Shown here: positions 44,219 to 53,710 of the stretch, piece by piece
Layout of the letters: each line of letters starts with the position of its first letter
Position numbering within the stretch: the first letter of the stretch is position 1
Assembly (NCBI RefSeq): GCF_040225985.1
Contig: NZ_JBBPEU010000001.1
Location: 496,001 to 560,000 of the forward strand
Length of the DNA stretch: 64,000 bases
Reading direction: 5' to 3'
DNA from: Shimia sp040225985
GTDB lineage: Bacteria > Pseudomonadota > Alphaproteobacteria > Rhodobacterales > Rhodobacteraceae
Translations under genes and position numbers: made by a program
The notes under the pieces: model-generated
The model's database searches: none
What the model was told of the DNA's origin: nothing
What the model saw: only the letters and a program-made list of their open reading frames with translations

Positions 44219-44512
44219 TCACCTGCGACGGCGCGGTCCCGGTGTTTTTGAGTGATAGGTGGGCGGACGTTTGGCCACCCATTTGAGGAATTTTTCCAAC
44301 CTTGGATGCGCACGCAGCGCCTCGATCGTGTGATATGCGCGTGCAAGCTCCGCCTCGGTCAGAGTGGCGTGAATCTCATTGTGGCAGATCTGGTGCAACA
44401 AAACCGTTGGCCCACCTTTGCCCCCCTTCAGTTTGGGGATGAGGTGGTGCTGGCTTTGCTTTGCCTCGGGCGGGATCGGCCTTTGGCACAAGGGGCAGAT
44501 CGGGTCTGACAC
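44219..44512 (-). CDS. HNH endonuclease-family protein
   Basis: 97 residues from the GTG at 44512. The zinc knuckle CPLCQRP and the HHLIPKLKGGKGG-HQICHNEIHA pattern give an HNH active site with two CxxC/HxC-like pairs. The family includes nicking and homing-type nucleases but also many uncharacterised stand-alone proteins. A TTG at 44548 is an alternative start. It is convergent with the short crotonase gene. Confidence 0.82.
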   Translation of the reverse strand: MSDPICPLCQRPIPPEAKQSQHHLIPKLKGGKGGPTVLLHQICHNEIHATLTEAELARAYHTIEALRAHPRLEKFLKWVAKRPPTYHSKTPGPRRRR

Positions 44513-44588
44513 AGGGTTTCTCTTGAGTCCGGTGTGGCTGTCGGGCAAGAGGATGGCGTGAGGTTTCAGTTTATCAAGGGGTCATGGT

Positions 44589-45920
44589 GTGGACACGGAT
44601 GAGATTATTGGTCAAGGGGCCGTCTATTTCGAGCAGGCATGGACCTTTGCCAAGGGGTGGCTGCTAAGCCCCGCCGCTTGGACCCAGTTCGCGTTGCTGG
44701 TCGTGGCCTATCTTGCCGCGCTGTTGGTGACGCGTAAGGTGCTGCCTGTCGTCGAGAAGTTGCTGACCCCGCCAGAAGAGCAAGACAGCTATATCGCGCG
44801 CGCGCGCCGGTTTGTTCTGGTCTTTACCCCCTTGGTGTTGCCTCTGCTGGCTTATGCCTTCACCGGCATCGGTGAAAGCGTGACGCGTTCGCTGTTTGGC
44901 TCGGGTGAGGTGATCGCGTTCGGCAAGCGCGTTTTCATGTTCCTTGCAGCGCGTATTCTCGTGCGTGACGTGATTTCTGATCCATTGATGAAGGTGCTTG
45001 GAAAGTACCTTCTGGTGCCCATTGCCGCCCTGTATGCCATCGGCCTTTTGGACGAGGTGATGCTCAAGCTCGACGAAACGGTGGTGCCGCTGGGCAACCT
45101 GTCGTTCTCGCTTTTGTTCCTGATCCGATTTGTCATTGTCGGGGGGGCGATCTTTTGGCTGGGGCGGTGGTCCAACGAACAGTCGTCTTCCTTCATCAAG
45201 AACCAGCAAGAGATGCGCCCGGCCATGCGCGAGCTGGTCGCCAAGACAGCCGAGATCGCAATTTTTGGTGTCGCGTTCCTGTTGCTCATGAACATCATGG
45301 GCATTTCCCTGACCTCGCTTGCTGTTCTGACCGGTGCCATCGGCGTCGGGCTCGGGTTCGGGCTTCAGAAAATCGCCTCGAACTTCATTTCTGGCATCAT
45401 CCTGCTGCTCGAAGGGCAGGCTACGGTGGGCGATTATGTCGAACTGGACGGAGGCGAGGCTGGCACGATCGTCAAGATGACGGCGCGCGCCGCCATTTTG
45501 GAAACCTATGACGGCAAATGGATCGTTGTGCCGAACGAGGATTTTATCACCACGCGGGTGGTGAACTATTCCGACAGCGGGTCTGCGAACCGGTACGAAG
45601 CCCCCTTTTCGGTGAGCTATGACACGGACATCAACAAGGTGCCCGCCATCATCGAAAAGGCCGTGGGGGATCTGGATTTCGTCTTGTCAGGCGGCGAGCA
45701 TGGCGAGTTGAACCCCGATTGCGAGCTGCGCGCCTTTGGTGACAGTGGGGTGGATTTTGCCGTGGAGTTCTGGGTCAACGGAATTGACGATGGCAAGAAC
45801 AAGTTCACGCCACGGGTTCTGTTTGCGATCTGGAACGCGTTGAAAGACAACGATATCGAGATTCCCTATCCGCGCCGCGTGGTCGAACTGCGCGATACTC
45901 GGGATCAGGGCACCGCATGA
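44589..45920 (+). CDS. Mechanosensitive ion channel, MscS family
   Basis: 443 residues. Several membrane helices (from about residue 25 to 210) lead to the pore-lining segment with glycines (SLAVLTGAIGVGLGFGLQKI, then ASNFISGIILLLEG), followed by the beta domain (GDYVELDGGEAGTIVKMTAR) and cytoplasmic vestibule. It should relieve osmotic downshock in the inner membrane. The GTG start is at 44589; the flavoprotein gene starts at its stop. Confidence 0.93.
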   Translation: MDTDEIIGQGAVYFEQAWTFAKGWLLSPAAWTQFALLVVAYLAALLVTRKVLPVVEKLLTPPEEQDSYIARARRFVLVFTPLVLPLLAYAFTGIGESVTRSLFGSGEVIAFGKRVFMFLAARILVRDVISDPLMKVLGKYLLVPIAALYAIGLLDEVMLKLDETVVPLGNLSFSLLFLIRFVIVGGAIFWLGRWSNEQSSSFIKNQQEMRPAMRELVAKTAEIAIFGVAFLLLMNIMGISLTSLAVLTGAIGVGLGFGLQKIASNFISGIILLLEGQATVGDYVELDGGEAGTIVKMTARAAILETYDGKWIVVPNEDFITTRVVNYSDSGSANRYEAPFSVSYDTDINKVPAIIEKAVGDLDFVLSGGEHGELNPDCELRAFGDSGVDFAVEFWVNGIDDGKNKFTPRVLFAIWNALKDNDIEIPYPRRVVELRDTRDQGTA

Positions 45921-47083
45921 CACAAGCCCTTGTCATTGGGGCGGGGCCTGCTGGCTTGATGGCGGCAGACAGGATGTCTGCGGCAGGCCTTGATGTCACC
46001 GTGACCGAGGCCAAGCCCTCGGTCGGGCGCAAGTTCCTGATGGCGGGCAAGTCGGGACTCAACCTGACAAAGGATGAACCGTTTCCTCAGTTTCTGGCGC
46101 AGTACGAAGAGGCCGCCTCATTTCTGCAGCCGATGCTGCAAGCCTTTGGTCCGCGCGATGTTGTAACGTGGGCGGAAAGTCTTGGGCAGGACACCTTTAC
46201 AGGAAGTTCCGGGCGGGTGTTCCCCAAGGCGATGAAAGCCTCGCCGCTCTTGCGGGCCTGGATGCAGAACCTTGATGAGCAGGGTGTCAAGGTTCGTACC
46301 CGCTGGCGCTGGGTTGGTGGCATAGAAGGTTATGATTTTGACACGCCCGAGGGGCGTCAAACTTTGCACCCTGATGTATGTGTTCTTGCCTGTGGAGGTG
46401 CCAGCTGGGCGCGGCTTGGGTCTGACGGGGCTTGGGCCGATTGGCTGCCCGTCAGGACCGCGCGTTTTCAGCCCGCCAATATGGGGTTTGAGGTCGATTG
46501 GTCCCCGCATATGGCCCCGCATTTCGGAACGCCGGTCAAGTCGGTGGCCTTGATCGCGGGAGGACAGCGCGTGCGGGGAGAGTTTGTTCTATCCGCGCGC
46601 GGCATTGAGGGCGGCGGCATCTACGCGGTGTCGCGGCGCCTGCGAGAAGGGGCGACGCTTTACCTTGATCTGTTCCCCGACCTTGCCGACGATGCCCTGC
46701 GCAAACGGCTTGCCAGGCCGCGCGGCAAGACCAGCATGTCCGGTTACCTGCGGAAAGCGTTGAAGCTGGACCTGGTCAAACAGGCGCTGTTGATGGAATT
46801 TGCCCGGCCCTTGCCCGAGGATTTGTTTCCCGTGCTGCGGGCCTTGCCAATCCGGATCAAGGGTCCTCGCCCGATGGATGAGGCCATTTCCACGGCGGGC
46901 GGTATCCGCTTGGACGAGTTGGATGACGGCTTGATGCTGCGCGCGCGCCCCGGCATTTTCGCAGCCGGAGAAATGCTGGATTGGGAGGCCCCCACCGGTG
47001 GCTATCTTCTGACGTCCTGTCTTGCGACCGGGCGCTGGGCAGGGGATGCCGCTGTGCGGTACGTGAAGGGTCAGGGTAAATAA
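45917..47083 (+). CDS. FAD-dependent oxidoreductase, HI0933/TIGR03862-like
   Basis: 388 residues. N-terminal dinucleotide fold VIGAGPAGLMAADRMSAAG, then KFLMAGKSGLNLTKDEP, LACGGASWARLGSDG, and the C-terminal GGIRLDELDDGLMLRARPGI / GEMLDWEAPTGGYLLTSCLA that mark the HI0933-like flavoproteins. The biological role is not known. The ATG overlaps the MscS stop, so the two are likely co-transcribed. Confidence 0.9.
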   Translation: MTQALVIGAGPAGLMAADRMSAAGLDVTVTEAKPSVGRKFLMAGKSGLNLTKDEPFPQFLAQYEEAASFLQPMLQAFGPRDVVTWAESLGQDTFTGSSGRVFPKAMKASPLLRAWMQNLDEQGVKVRTRWRWVGGIEGYDFDTPEGRQTLHPDVCVLACGGASWARLGSDGAWADWLPVRTARFQPANMGFEVDWSPHMAPHFGTPVKSVALIAGGQRVRGEFVLSARGIEGGGIYAVSRRLREGATLYLDLFPDLADDALRKRLARPRGKTSMSGYLRKALKLDLVKQALLMEFARPLPEDLFPVLRALPIRIKGPRPMDEAISTAGGIRLDELDDGLMLRARPGIFAAGEMLDWEAPTGGYLLTSCLATGRWAGDAAVRYVKGQGK

Positions 47084-47109
47084 AAAGCCGGACATGACAT
47101 CCGACTTTT
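47083..47109 (-). terminator. Terminator after the small secreted-protein gene
   Basis: Minus-strand stem AAAAGTCGGA / TCCGGCTTTT, one G-U wobble, seven-base loop, followed by T. It lies 22 bp after the stop at 47131 and overlaps the flavoprotein stop, so it may act in both directions. Confidence 0.65.
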
Positions 47110-47130
47110 GTGTTCTGGGACTTTCAGGGC

Positions 47131-47373
47131 TTACTTGTAACCCTGTCCTTTGTATTTTGTGACGAGGGCCTTGAAATTGTCACTGCCGCCTTCAGTCTGT
47201 TCCACCGTTTTCCATTTGCCGCCCTTGGCTTTGGCTTGCACCGTGCAGCCAGCCGATTTGCACCCGATCCGCAATTTGTTTCCGGCGGCGTCTTTCATGC
47301 CGGTATTTCCTGCCATCGCCGGGGTGGCCATCAGGGCAATCGCTATTAGGCCGAGCATCGCAAAATGTTTCAT
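47131..47373 (-). CDS. Small secreted protein of unknown function
   Basis: 80 residues from the ATG at 47373, preceded by AAGGAGA. A signal peptide (MKHFAMLGLIAIALMATPAMA-GN) is clear. The mature part has two cysteines (IGCKSAGC) and many lysines. No family was recognised. An ORF start at 47412 would add 13 residues before the ribosome site and is rejected. Confidence 0.72.
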   Translation of the reverse strand: MKHFAMLGLIAIALMATPAMAGNTGMKDAAGNKLRIGCKSAGCTVQAKAKGGKWKTVEQTEGGSDNFKALVTKYKGQGYK

Positions 47374-47445
47374 CGTTATCTCCTTGGTAAAAAGCTGATC
47401 CAATGAGATCACGAAACTACGCGGTTTATGCTAAGTCAATTCTTA

Positions 47446-48030
47446 TCAACCGGTGGTCAGTTTCTGGAAGGCGTCGCGGCTACGGCAGCGTTTGATATAG
47501 GCTTTGAAATCCTCGTTGTCGCTCGGGAATTTGGCGCCGCGCGCCCACCCCCCGCAATGGGTCAGGATGATATCCGGTACGGTAAAGGTTTCGCCCATCA
47601 AGTAGGGACCTTTGCAGCGCGCCATCAGGCTCTCGATGTTGCGGGCGTACTCCCATTTTGAAGGCGTGCGGATCTCGGGGATCCGGTGTTCCTCGGGCAG
47701 GATAAAGTTGTGGCGGGTCGCTATCCACAGGATCGAGTCGATCTCGTCCAGGACGCAATGGGTCAAAGCATCTTGATGGGCGCGGTCGACGGTACCAGCG
47801 GGAAAGGTCAGTTCGCCGTGTTTGTCGGCGAGATAGGTCATGATCGCGGTCGAATCGGTGATGGTCGCATCGCCGTCTTTCAGGATCGGGATCTTTCCGG
47901 TCGGGTTCGCGGCCTTGGCCTCGGCGGCGTGGGGGCCTGCCTTGATCAATTTATAGGGTTGGCCCAGTTCTTCGAGCAACCACATCACGCGAAAGGCACG
48001 GCTGGTCGGGCTTCCGATAAGTTCATACAT
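47446..48030 (-). CDS. Glutathione S-transferase family protein
   Basis: 194 residues. Thioredoxin-like N-terminal domain with the Ser-type region MYELIGSPTSRAFRVMWLLE, cis-Pro in GKIPILKDGDATITDSTAI, and a helical C-terminal domain. Cytoplasmic; conjugates glutathione to an unknown electrophile. Not adjacent to a metabolic pathway that identifies the substrate. Confidence 0.9.
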   Translation of the reverse strand: MYELIGSPTSRAFRVMWLLEELGQPYKLIKAGPHAAEAKAANPTGKIPILKDGDATITDSTAIMTYLADKHGELTFPAGTVDRAHQDALTHCVLDEIDSILWIATRHNFILPEEHRIPEIRTPSKWEYARNIESLMARCKGPYLMGETFTVPDIILTHCGGWARGAKFPSDNEDFKAYIKRCRSRDAFQKLTTG

Positions 48031-48135
48031 TGTTTTTCTCCCTCTTCCTTGGTGCTCAGCGTTGCAGAGGTCACCCGAACGGGCAACCCATTCGGGAGTA
48101 AACGACGTTGGGTCAGTTTGGCAGAGTTTAAGGGG

Positions 48136-49161
48136 TCAGCGACGCGACAGCATTGCAAGCCGCAGGAACATCCGTTCGACGAGCGCCATGGCCGGGGCAG
48201 TTTGACCAGCTGACCGCAATTGCAGGTCGGTGTCGGTCAGGATGGTTAGCGCCTGCTCCAGTTTTGCCGCACCCCAGCCTTGCGCCTGGCGCAGCATCCG
48301 GTCGCGACGGGGGCCAAAGATCGGGGGGCGCATCCGTGCTATACCTGCCGAGGCCCCGCTGGGATCTGAGGCTGCCGTGTAAAGCGCGCGAAAATGGCGC
48401 GTCGCCCCGATGCAAAGCGTGACGGGGGCAATGCCCTGTGACTGCAATTTGCGCAGCACAGGCCCTAGTTCCGGCGCGCGTCCCTCGGCAACGATGTTCA
48501 ACACGTCGTCCAGTGCCGCCTCGGTCGAGGTGGGCGCGCAGTTCAGGATATCTGTTGAAGACACCGGCGCAGGGTCGCTCAGTTTATAGAGCGACAATTT
48601 TTCAAGGGTCTGGCGAAAATCACCGGGGTCAAGCTCACGGGCCAGGTTGGACAGGTCGGTCATCGCGTCCCTTTCAACCTCTTTCAGGCCAGACTTCGCC
48701 AGTTCCGCCTCGATTTCGTCGCGCGTCGGCGGGTCGTTATAGATTCCGACCGCATAGGCATTGGCGTGCCCCTCAAACGCCTTGCGGATTTTTGACGACG
48801 CTTTGAGCTGCCCCGCCGTGACGATGATCTGGGCGTCGCCGGGGGCCCAGTCTTCAAGCGCGGTCAAAATCGCGCCCGCCGCATTGTCATTGGCATCTTC
48901 GACAAAGGCGACACGCGGGCCTGGAAAAAAGCTGATTTCCTTGATGGCATCCCCAAGCAGTGATGGTTCCTTGCGCAATTGGGCGGAGGGAATGCGTGAC
49001 AGGCGCATCTCTTCTTCGCCCTGCGGGCCGATCAGCGCGGCAATCACCTCTTGCCGCTTGAGTGATACACGCATCGTGTCAGGGCCATAGATCAAAAGCC
49101 CTGTCCGGTCCGGCTCGGGTTTGGAAAAATAGCGGCTGGCGTCGCGTGCGCTCAGTTTCAT
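48136..49161 (-). CDS. holA: DNA polymerase III delta subunit
   Basis: 341 residues. Clamp-loader subunit that opens the beta clamp. The N-terminal domain contains LLIYGPDTMRVSLKRQEVIA, then AKSGLKEVERDAMTDLSNLA and DPGDFRQTLEKLSLYKLSDP in the helical part. Position after leuS and lptE supports the call. The start overlaps the lptE stop by four bases. Confidence 0.95.
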   Translation of the reverse strand: MKLSARDASRYFSKPEPDRTGLLIYGPDTMRVSLKRQEVIAALIGPQGEEEMRLSRIPSAQLRKEPSLLGDAIKEISFFPGPRVAFVEDANDNAAGAILTALEDWAPGDAQIIVTAGQLKASSKIRKAFEGHANAYAVGIYNDPPTRDEIEAELAKSGLKEVERDAMTDLSNLARELDPGDFRQTLEKLSLYKLSDPAPVSSTDILNCAPTSTEAALDDVLNIVAEGRAPELGPVLRKLQSQGIAPVTLCIGATRHFRALYTAASDPSGASAGIARMRPPIFGPRRDRMLRQAQGWGAAKLEQALTILTDTDLQLRSAGQTAPAMALVERMFLRLAMLSRR

Positions 49162-49655
49162 AGGGGGTTCTTTGCCGCATAGGCTAGAAGCTGGGCCATG
49201 ATCTGGTCGGTCAGGATGACGCTGAGACGTTCATAGGCGTCTTCTTCCGCTGCGAGGGTGTCCACGGTGGTGCCCGTGGTGGAATAGCCCGTGAAATTTT
49301 CGACCTTGCCGCTGGTCAGCACTTCCTTGGTTTCAAGGTCACGCAGGGCATAGGTGGTTGTGGCCAGAATATCATAGCGCGAGGTGATGCCGCTCACGGA
49401 TTTCGCAATGCTGTTTTGCTGGAATTTTAAAGAGATGCTCAAACCGTATTTGCCGGTATCGGTCCGGCCGAGCCTGTCCTCCAACTCGCGCACGACGAGA
49501 TAGGACACGTTGTCGGTTGGATCGTCGACAACCGTCTGCCCCAGTAGGCCCGAAGCGGTGCCATTGGTTCCGTAGGTGGGCGAAAAGCCACAGCCGGCCA
49601 GCACAAGGCTGGCCGCGCCAAGTATCAGAAAAGCTCTGCGATCAGATGACGACAT
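49158..49655 (-). CDS. lptE: LPS-assembly lipoprotein LptE
   Basis: 165 residues. Lipoprotein signal with the lipobox LAGC at C22, then GFSPTYGTNGTASGLLG and two-layer alpha/beta body of the LptE family. It plugs LptD in the outer membrane. The start overlaps leuS by 14 bases and the stop overlaps holA. Confidence 0.92.
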   Translation of the reverse strand: MSSSDRRAFLILGAASLVLAGCGFSPTYGTNGTASGLLGQTVVDDPTDNVSYLVVRELEDRLGRTDTGKYGLSISLKFQQNSIAKSVSGITSRYDILATTTYALRDLETKEVLTSGKVENFTGYSTTGTTVDTLAAEEDAYERLSVILTDQIMAQLLAYAAKNPL

Positions 49656-52215
49656 TCACGATCCGCCCGGGGACGACGATCAGTTTCTTGGGCTGGGCCC
49701 CATCCAGCGCACGGGTGACAGCTTCGTGTGCTAGAACAAGTTTTTCAACCTCTTCCTTGGCCATATCCTTGGGCACGCTGATTTCCGCGCGACGTTTGCC
49801 GTTGATCTGGATCGGCAGGGTCACGTTGGCCTCGATCAGCATGGCATCATCCGCCACCGGCCAGGGAGCGTTGATCACCAGACCTTTGCCGCCCAGCATC
49901 GACCAGATTTCCTCGGACAGGTGCGGCGTCATCGGCGACATCAACTGGGCCAGCGTGCGCGCGGCTTCGTGTTTGGCGGCGCTGCCGGCCTTGGATTTGG
50001 CAAGCGTGTTGGTGAAGGCATAAAGCTTTGCAATCGAGGCGTTGAAGCCAAAGGATTCCACACCCAGCGTCACGTCACGGATCGCCTTGTGCATTTCGCG
50101 CAGCAACTCTTCATCCGCGGCTTGCGGTGCCTCATTGGACCCTGCGATGTCCGACGCGATGCGATGCACGCGGGCCAGATGTTTGGCCGCGGCTTCGGCA
50201 CCGGACGCAGTCCATTCGACATCGCGCTCGGGCGGAGAATCAGACAACACGAACCAGCGCGCGGTGTCGGCGCCATAGCTGCTGATGATGTTCAGCGGGT
50301 CGACGACGTTGTTCTTGGACTTCGACATCTTGGCCGAGGGGATGACCTCGACCTTTTCGCCCGTTTCCTTGACGAACACGCCACCGTCACGTTCTTCGAC
50401 CTCGGCGGGATAGTGATAGATCGCGCGGCCGTTTTCATCGGTGCGTTCCGCGTTCTTGTAGATTGCGTGGGTCACCATCCCTTGGGTGAATAGCGCATCA
50501 AAGGGTTCTTTGCTCTTTTCGGGCAGGTGGCCGCAGATGTGCATGGCGCGGGCGAAGAAGCGGGAATACAGCAGGTGCAGAATCGCGTGTTCGATGCCGC
50601 CTATGTATTGGTCGACGTTCATCCAGTATTCAGCTTCGGCCATGTCCGTGGGCGTTCCAGCGCGTGGCGCGGTGAAACGTGCAAAGTACCACGACGAATC
50701 TACAAACGTGTCCATCGTATCGGTCTCGCGCTGTGCAGGGGCGCCACATTTCGGGCAGCTACAATCGCGCCAGGTCGGGTGCCGGTCCAGCGGGTTGCCG
50801 GGCACGGAAAAGTCGATGGGTTTGCCGGCCTCGTCATACGGCAGTTCGACGGGCAGGTTCTCTTTCTTCTCAGGCACCACTCCGCACGTGTCGCAATGCA
50901 CAACCGGGATCGGACAGCCCCAATAGCGTTGACGGGACAAACCCCAATCGCGCAGACGGTACTTGGTCACGCCTTCGCCCCAGCCCTGCGCCTCGGCAAA
51001 ATCGACGGTCGCGTTGATCGCCTCTTCGCCCGTGGCCTCGTCGAGACCTGCGAAATGGTTCACCCATTTCACCTTTTCGGTTTTCGGCGGCACAAAGGCT
51101 ACGTTCTCGACCGGCTTGGGATCTTCGAGAGAGAAGAACGTGTCGATCACCGGCAGGTCATACTTGCGGCAGAAATCGAGGTCGCGCTGGTCGTGGGCGG
51201 GGCAGGCGAAAATGGCACCGGTGCCGTAATCCATCAGGATAAAGTTCGCGATCCACACCGGCAGTTCCCAGTTCGGGTCCAGCGGGTGTTTGACCTTGAT
51301 CCCAGTGTCAAACCCCAGCTTGGGTGCGGTCTCAATGGCCTCTTCCGTGGTGCCACCCTTGCGGCACTCGGCAACAAAATCTGCGACCTTGGGGTTTTCG
51401 GCCTCGAGCTGTTTGGCAATTGGATGGTCTGGCGAAATGCCGACAAACGATGCCCCGTTGAGCGTGTCCGGACGAGTCGTGTAAACGACAATCGGCTCTT
51501 CCCCGTCGGTGCGCTCAAACCCGAATTGCAACCCGCGCGACTTGCCGATCCAATTCTCTTGCATCAAGCGCACCTTGGCGGGCCAGTTGTCCAGCGTATC
51601 CAGCGCCGAAAGCAGTTCCTCGGACATGTCGGAGATTTTAAAGAACCACTGTGTAAGCTCACGGCGCTCGACATCCGCGCCAGAACGCCAGCCTTTGCCG
51701 TCAATCACCTGTTCGTTCGCCAGAACGGTCATATCGACCGGATCCCAGTTCACGACCGCGTTCTTGCGATAGACAAGACCCTTTTCCAGCATGTCGAGGA
51801 ACAGCGCCTGTTGCTGCCCGTAATACTCCACGTCGCAGGTGGCAAACATGCGCGACCAGTCAAGCGACAGGCCAAGCGGTTTCATCTGTTCGACCATCGT
51901 GTCGATGTTGGAGTAGGTCCAGTCCTTCGGGTGTCCGCCCGAGGCCATCGCCGCGTTTTCGGCGGGCATCCCGAAGGCGTCAAACCCCATCGGGTGCAGA
52001 ACATTGTGTCCGGTCGACATTTTGTAGCGTGCGATCACGTCGCCCATCGTGTAGTTGCGCACATGACCCATATGCAGCTTGCCCGACGGATAGGGGAACA
52101 TCTCAAGCACGTAATATTTGGGCTTGGATTCATCCCGGACAGCCTTGAAAGTTTCGTTTTCAGTCCAGGCTTCTTGCCATTTGGTTTCGATTTCGGCGGC
52201 AGAATAGCGCGACAT
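49642..52215 (-). CDS. leuS: Leucyl-tRNA synthetase
   Basis: 857 residues. Class I synthetase: HMGH in PYPSGKLHMGHVRNYTMGDV, and KMSKS in PSAKMSKSKNNVVDPL near residue 620; CP1 editing domain (VVYTTRPDTLNGASFVGISP) and the zinc knuckles (HCDTCG; CSCPKCG) are present. The start at 52215 is 40 residues before HMGH as normal. It begins the lptE-holA block. Confidence 0.98.
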   Translation of the reverse strand: MSRYSAAEIETKWQEAWTENETFKAVRDESKPKYYVLEMFPYPSGKLHMGHVRNYTMGDVIARYKMSTGHNVLHPMGFDAFGMPAENAAMASGGHPKDWTYSNIDTMVEQMKPLGLSLDWSRMFATCDVEYYGQQQALFLDMLEKGLVYRKNAVVNWDPVDMTVLANEQVIDGKGWRSGADVERRELTQWFFKISDMSEELLSALDTLDNWPAKVRLMQENWIGKSRGLQFGFERTDGEEPIVVYTTRPDTLNGASFVGISPDHPIAKQLEAENPKVADFVAECRKGGTTEEAIETAPKLGFDTGIKVKHPLDPNWELPVWIANFILMDYGTGAIFACPAHDQRDLDFCRKYDLPVIDTFFSLEDPKPVENVAFVPPKTEKVKWVNHFAGLDEATGEEAINATVDFAEAQGWGEGVTKYRLRDWGLSRQRYWGCPIPVVHCDTCGVVPEKKENLPVELPYDEAGKPIDFSVPGNPLDRHPTWRDCSCPKCGAPAQRETDTMDTFVDSSWYFARFTAPRAGTPTDMAEAEYWMNVDQYIGGIEHAILHLLYSRFFARAMHICGHLPEKSKEPFDALFTQGMVTHAIYKNAERTDENGRAIYHYPAEVEERDGGVFVKETGEKVEVIPSAKMSKSKNNVVDPLNIISSYGADTARWFVLSDSPPERDVEWTASGAEAAAKHLARVHRIASDIAGSNEAPQAADEELLREMHKAIRDVTLGVESFGFNASIAKLYAFTNTLAKSKAGSAAKHEAARTLAQLMSPMTPHLSEEIWSMLGGKGLVINAPWPVADDAMLIEANVTLPIQINGKRRAEISVPKDMAKEEVEKLVLAHEAVTRALDGAQPKKLIVVPGRIVNVVI

Positions 52216-52383
52216 CCGTGGTCACCTTTCCTTGGTCTTCAGGCAATGCAGCAGTTTCACGGGTGATATGCGCCAGAATGCTTGCGGTCTAGGGGCAGGG
52301 GGCGTCAAAATGCAAAAAGAAGCCCTATAATCGCCGCGGACTTGATCTATGAAGATAAAAGCCAAGTATTTGAAAGACGACTG

Positions 52384-53643
52384 ATGAACATTCTTTTCAT
52401 TCACCAGAATTTTCCCGGGCAGTTTAAGCATCTCGCGCCTGCCCTGGCCAAACGCGGGCACAAGGCGGTTGCGCTGACCCTGCGCGTCAAAGAGCCGACA
52501 ACCTGGAACGGGGTCCGTGTTCTGCCTTATGCGGTCAAGCGCAAACCTTCCCAGGGGCTGCATCCGTGGTTGGTGGATTTCGAGTCCAAACTGCTGCGGG
52601 GCGAATCCTGCTATATGGCCGCGCGTCAGCTGAAATCTGCAGGGTTTACCCCTGATGTGATTGTTGCTCATCCCGGCTGGGGTGAATCCATGTTCCTCAA
52701 GGATTTGTGGCCAACCGCGCGTATCGGACTGTTTTACGAGTTGTATTATGATGGCGCCAAAGGAGATGTCGGGTTCGATCCCGAGTTTCCCGTGCAGTCG
52801 CCCGAAACGGAATCCATGCGGTTACGGCTCAAGAATATCAACAACTTCCTGCATCTCGAGGTCGGCGATCTCGGCATCAGCCCGACTGAATTTCAGGCCA
52901 ATACCTTCCCGCCTGAGTTTCGCAAGAGGATCAGCGTGATCCATGACGGGATCGACACCAAGGCCGTGACACCCAACCCTGATGTGACATTCGCGCTTGA
53001 AGGCGGGCCCACGCTAAGCCGTCAGGATGAAGTCATTACCTTCGTGAACCGCAACCTCGAACCCTATCGCGGATATCATGTGTTCATGCGGGCCCTGCCG
53101 GACCTTTTGAAAGAGCGCCCCAATGCGCAAGTACTGATCGTGGGTGGCGACGAGGTCAGTTATGGATCGCGTCCCCCGCAAGGGCAGACATGGAAACAGA
53201 TATTCATTGACGAGGTGCGGGGCCGCATCCCGACACCCAGCTGGGAACGTGTTCATTTTCTGGGGCGAATTCCCTATGACCGTTTCCTCGCGCTGCTTCA
53301 GATCAGCAAGGCGCATGTATACCTGACCTATCCTTTTGTTCTCAGCTGGTCGTTGATAGAGGCGATGAGCGCAGGTGCACCGATTATCGCCAGCGACACC
53401 GCCCCACTGCACGAGGCCATCGTGCACGAAAAAACGGGGCTACTGTTTCCATTCTTTGACGGGCAGGCCTTGGTTGAAAACGTGACGAAAGTCCTGGATG
53501 ACCCGGTGTTTGCCGCCGAGCTTGGGCAGGCTGCCCGGGCCCTCGCGGTCGAGAAATATGATCTCGAAACGGTCTGCCTTCCACAACAACTGGCATGGAT
53601 TGACCGTCTCGCGGGTATGGAGGCGGGTGGGTTTACCTACTGA
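52384..53643 (+). CDS. Glycosyltransferase family 4
   Basis: 419 residues. GT-B fold: N-terminal MNILFIHQNFPGQFKHLAPA and C-terminal FVNRNLEPYRGYHVFMRALP, EAMSAGAPIIASDTAPLHEA, followed by HEKTGLLFPFFDG. Transfers a sugar from a nucleotide sugar, probably to a cell-surface glycan. The frame is open to 52282, but ATG 52384 begins the family N-terminus. It lies on the plus strand between the DUF3576 gene and leuS, which are usually adjacent in this group. Confidence 0.93.
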   Translation: MNILFIHQNFPGQFKHLAPALAKRGHKAVALTLRVKEPTTWNGVRVLPYAVKRKPSQGLHPWLVDFESKLLRGESCYMAARQLKSAGFTPDVIVAHPGWGESMFLKDLWPTARIGLFYELYYDGAKGDVGFDPEFPVQSPETESMRLRLKNINNFLHLEVGDLGISPTEFQANTFPPEFRKRISVIHDGIDTKAVTPNPDVTFALEGGPTLSRQDEVITFVNRNLEPYRGYHVFMRALPDLLKERPNAQVLIVGGDEVSYGSRPPQGQTWKQIFIDEVRGRIPTPSWERVHFLGRIPYDRFLALLQISKAHVYLTYPFVLSWSLIEAMSAGAPIIASDTAPLHEAIVHEKTGLLFPFFDGQALVENVTKVLDDPVFAAELGQAARALAVEKYDLETVCLPQQLAWIDRLAGMEAGGFTY

Positions 53644-53661
53644 CAATATGTCCGACGCAAC

Positions 53662-53686
53662 AAAAAAGGGCGCCTGCGTGGCGCCC
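53662..53686 (-). terminator. Terminator of the DUF3576 gene
   Basis: Stem GGGCGCC / GGCGCCC with a five-base loop; on the minus strand it is followed by TTTTTT. The stem also lies 18 bp after the glycosyltransferase stop, but there is no T-run on that side. Confidence 0.8.
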
Positions 53687-53710
53687 TCGTCATTCGATCG
53701 AAGGTTGCGA

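Noticed and set aside
50527..52266. 579-residue frame antisense to leuS
   Set aside because: Entire overlap with a clear leucyl-tRNA synthetase gene; no domain and an unlikely composition.
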